Assembly (NCBI GenBank): GCA_900551185.1
Contig: URVF01000073.1
Location: 1-7,544, forward strand
DNA from: an uncultured Collinsella sp.
Lineage (GTDB): Bacteria; Actinomycetota; Coriobacteriia; Coriobacteriales; Coriobacteriaceae
Direction of reading: 5' to 3'
DNA: 7,544 bases
A program made the translations under genes and the position numbers. The notes below the pieces were generated by a model. It saw nothing but the letters and a program-made list of their open reading frames with translations, was not told the origin of the DNA and did not search any database. Positions 5,732 through 7,544 of the stretch are shown here, in pieces (position 1 is the stretch's first letter; each line of letters starts with the position of its first letter).

Positions 5732-7034
5732 AGATGGTGAATTCGGCGAAGTTACGGTCGCCGCCTGCGGTGCCGGTGTCGCCTGTTGCTGCTGCCGGCG
5801 CCAGCGCGTCGCCGCCGACGCTTTGCAGCAGCTCGGCTACGTTGGCGTCGGGGTTCTGGCATAGGATGTCGAGCAGCTCGATAAAGTCGCGAATGACTTC
5901 ACGCGGCGTCAGATGTGTGTCGGCTCCCACACGACCGAACTCGATCTTGAGGAAGTCCACCAAGTCGTTCTCGGTAAGCGTGGGCGTCCAGCCAAAGTAG
6001 CCGGCGTGAATTTGCATGAGTTTTTCGATCAGCACCAGCAGCTCCTCGTAGGTGAGTGGCTGCAGACGGATGATGGGCGCGAGCATGTCCTTAAGGTCCT
6101 CGCGTGCAAAGCGGCCTTGAGCGAGTCGGCTGCGCAGGGCCTCGTAGGAGAACACGCCGCGGCGGCGGTCTTCGATGGAGGTTGGCGTGCCGCCCATGAT
6201 CATGCCCAGGTACTGCGCCTTGCCCTGGAGTGTGTCGTTGTACATGGTCAGGATTTTCTCGTAGTTGTACTGGCGCGTGATGGCGTTGGGAATCTTATAC
6301 AGATTCACGAGCTCGTCGATGAGCACCAACATACCCTTGTAGCCGCTGCAGACCAAAAAGCGTGCAATGAGCTTAACGTAGTCGTACCAGTCGTCATCGC
6401 TGATGATGGTCGAGGAGCCCAGCTCAGCGCGTGCCTCACTCTTGGTGCGGTATTCGCCGCGAATCCATTTGGTCACGCGGCTCATAGCTTCTTCGTCGCC
6501 CTCAGATACGGCCGCGCGGTAGCGGTGGAGCATGCGGGTGAAGTCGAAGCCGTGGACCATTTCCTCGAGCGGGGCCAGTTGGGCATTGACGGCAGACTCG
6601 TCGGCGTCGGCACAGGAGGCGACCCAGCGATCGAGGATTAGGTTGAGCGCACCGCCCTCGGGGCGCGTTTTAGTCGATATGTTACGGATGAGCTCACGGT
6701 AGGTGGCAAGGCCCTGTCCCTGGCCGCCCTGCAGGCGGCGCTCAGGGGATAGGTCGGCATCGGCGACGACGAATCCCTTGCCCATGGCGTGCGTGCGGAT
6801 GGTCTGGAGCAAAAAGCTCTTGCCGGCTCCGTAGCGACCGACCAGAAAGCGGAAGCTTGCGCCACCGTCGGCAATGAGACTCAGATCGGTGAGCAGGGCG
6901 CGGATCTCGACCTCGCGCCCTACGGTGATGTAAGGAAGGCCGATGCGCGGGACCACGCCGCCCTTGAGCGAGTTGAGAATGACGGCAGCGACGCGCTTGG
7001 GCACGCGGGGTGCTGCGGATGCGGTATCACTCAT
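5730..7034 (-). CDS. BrxD-like P-loop ATPase (DUF2791 / BREX-system ATP-binding family)
   Basis: A 434-residue AAA-type ATPase of the DUF2791 family, which includes BrxD of BREX phage-defence systems. It has Walker A GRYGAGKS (66-73), a Walker B strand MLVLIDE (235-241, with D240-E241), a sensor-like GGTP (281-284) and Arg candidates in ALRSRL (299-304). The N-terminal entry ILNSLKGGVVP...GLPYITVGRE (20-41) is typical of the family. An Ala/Gly/Thr-rich linker (about 411-426) precedes a short acidic-aromatic tail ending FAEFTI. The ATG overlaps the end of the upstream TerB_C gene by 8 bp (ATGAGTGA), with a purine stretch GAGAGG about 11 nt upstream, so the two are translationally coupled. In BREX types 2 and 6 the BrxD ATPase is paired with the BrxHI helicase, as here. 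It probably drives remodelling of a DNA-bound complex, but its target is unknown. Confidence 0.88.
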   Translation of the reverse strand: MSDTASAAPRVPKRVAAVILNSLKGGVVPRIGLPYITVGREVEIRALLTDLSLIADGGASFRFLVGRYGAGKSFLLQTIRTHAMGKGFVVADADLSPERRLQGGQGQGLATYRELIRNISTKTRPEGGALNLILDRWVASCADADESAVNAQLAPLEEMVHGFDFTRMLHRYRAAVSEGDEEAMSRVTKWIRGEYRTKSEARAELGSSTIISDDDWYDYVKLIARFLVCSGYKGMLVLIDELVNLYKIPNAITRQYNYEKILTMYNDTLQGKAQYLGMIMGGTPTSIEDRRRGVFSYEALRSRLAQGRFAREDLKDMLAPIIRLQPLTYEELLVLIEKLMQIHAGYFGWTPTLTENDLVDFLKIEFGRVGADTHLTPREVIRDFIELLDILCQNPDANVAELLQSVGGDALAPAAATGDTGTAGGDRNFAEFTI

Positions 7035-7544
7035 GGTCTAGGTATCCTCTCACGTCTGCTTCGTAGTCCTCAATAATCTGCGGCCCTGCCGCGCTAAATT
7101 CAATTACGGTGTCGCCCACCAGGTCAAAGAGCGCCTCGTTGATGGTATCGACGAGCATGTCCTCGCTCTGCCCCGATTGCACTACCGCCGATTCCGCCTG
7201 TACTGCGTTGTGCTCGAGCAGTGCGCTGAGATAGGCGTTTGCGGCAGGCGCGAGTTCGTTTGTGGCGTCAGCGGGCGCAGCAGCTGCGAACGCGGGCGTC
7301 GGCGCAAGAAGCGGTGCCACGACACCAAACTGTTCGGTGGATATGGTCGGCTCGTCGGTCAAGTCCTGCCGAATGGGTGCCACGACCGGTTCGACAATCG
7401 CGTCGGCTACGGGCTCGGCTTCCGGTTGCCCTGAGCCCGCTGCCTCGGCTTCTGCGGATGCGTCGTCCTCGCGCTCTTCGTCGATCAAAAGCGCTTCGCG
7501 CGTTTGCGCGGCGGCGCTCCGGATATGCCCCAGCTGGCTCAAAT
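7027..7544 (-). CDS. C-terminal part of a TerB_C-domain protein (5' end outside the window)
   Basis: An open frame of about 172 codons runs in from the right edge and stops with TGA (7029-7027). The last 65 or so residues resemble the TerB_C domain. They contain an AYLSALLE helix, then MLVDTINEALFDLVGDTVIEF and an IIEDYEADVRGYL end; the INE..fD.vGD...E......EDY pattern is what I know from this family. TerB_C usually ends large proteins that also carry TerB_N and TerB domains, and those would lie upstream, out of view. Before it come an acidic patch (DEEREDD) and a long Ala/Pro/Glu-rich, probably disordered linker. The stop overlaps the BrxD-like ATG by 8 bp. TerB-type domains bind metal ions in tellurite/stress systems, but the TerB_C part alone has no proven activity. 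The TTG at 7542 is an internal Leu codon, not a demonstrated start. Confidence 0.7.
   Translation of the reverse strand, partial: LSQLGHIRSAAAQTREALLIDEEREDDASAEAEAAGSGQPEAEPVADAIVEPVVAPIRQDLTDEPTISTEQFGVVAPLLAPTPAFAAAAPADATNELAPAANAYLSALLEHNAVQAESAVVQSGQSEDMLVDTINEALFDLVGDTVIEFSAAGPQIIEDYEADVRGYLDHE

Noticed and set aside
5913..6641. A 242-codon plus-strand frame opposite the BrxD-like ATPase
   Set aside because: It lies wholly within a gene with clear Walker A and B motifs and shows no recognisable family.
7201..7320. Repeated GCGGGCG-type words near the right end as a possible repeat array
   Set aside because: They are codons of the Ala/Pro-rich linker, with irregular spacing and no conserved repeat or spacer structure, so not a CRISPR or regulatory array.
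3169..7544. A complete BREX system
   Set aside because: Only BrxD- and BrxHI-like genes are present. No PglZ phosphatase, PglX methylase, BrxC/PglY, BrxA or BrxB is visible, so calling the locus BREX would go beyond the evidence.

Overview
The window is the end of an assembled bacterial contig. Bases 1-55 are not biological: they read as the Illumina P7 flow-cell/Nextera i7 primer, including a poly-T linker and an 8-nt index. The rest is a compact, GC-rich bacterial chromosome with short intergenic gaps, start codons that include GTG, and Actinobacteria-like coding style. My best guess is a gut Coriobacteriia member of the Collinsella type. This rests on gene content and style, not on a marker gene.

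Left half (+ strand): the C-terminal end of a DUF4097-like beta-repeat protein (about 56-255) is followed by a strong hairpin terminator (303-336). Next is a stand-alone bacterial Elp3 tRNA wobble-uridine modification enzyme (355-2262), a radical-SAM/GNAT fusion that may be translated from a leaderless mRNA. Its stop codon directly abuts the start of a membrane-anchored spermidine-synthase-like Rossmann protein (2263-3141), whose Shine-Dalgarno lies inside the end of elp3.

Right half (- strand, convergent, read right to left): the C-terminal part of a TerB_C-domain protein (7544-7027, cut by the window edge) overlaps by 8 bp a BrxD-like DUF2791/BREX-type ATPase (7034-5730). After a 116-bp gap holding a terminator-like hairpin comes an Lhr/BrxHI-like superfamily II helicase (5613-3169). 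None of the core BREX genes (pglZ, pglX, brxC/pglY, brxA/B) is in the window. The trio therefore looks like a TerB_C + BrxD-type ATPase + Lhr-like helicase module, a plausible DNA-processing or anti-phage system built from parts shared with BREX. A defence role is inference.

The two halves meet tail to tail with only 27 bp between stop codons. There are no tRNA or rRNA genes, CRISPR arrays, insertion sequences or attachment sites that I can support, and no gene-free stretch longer than about 100 bp apart from the adapter.
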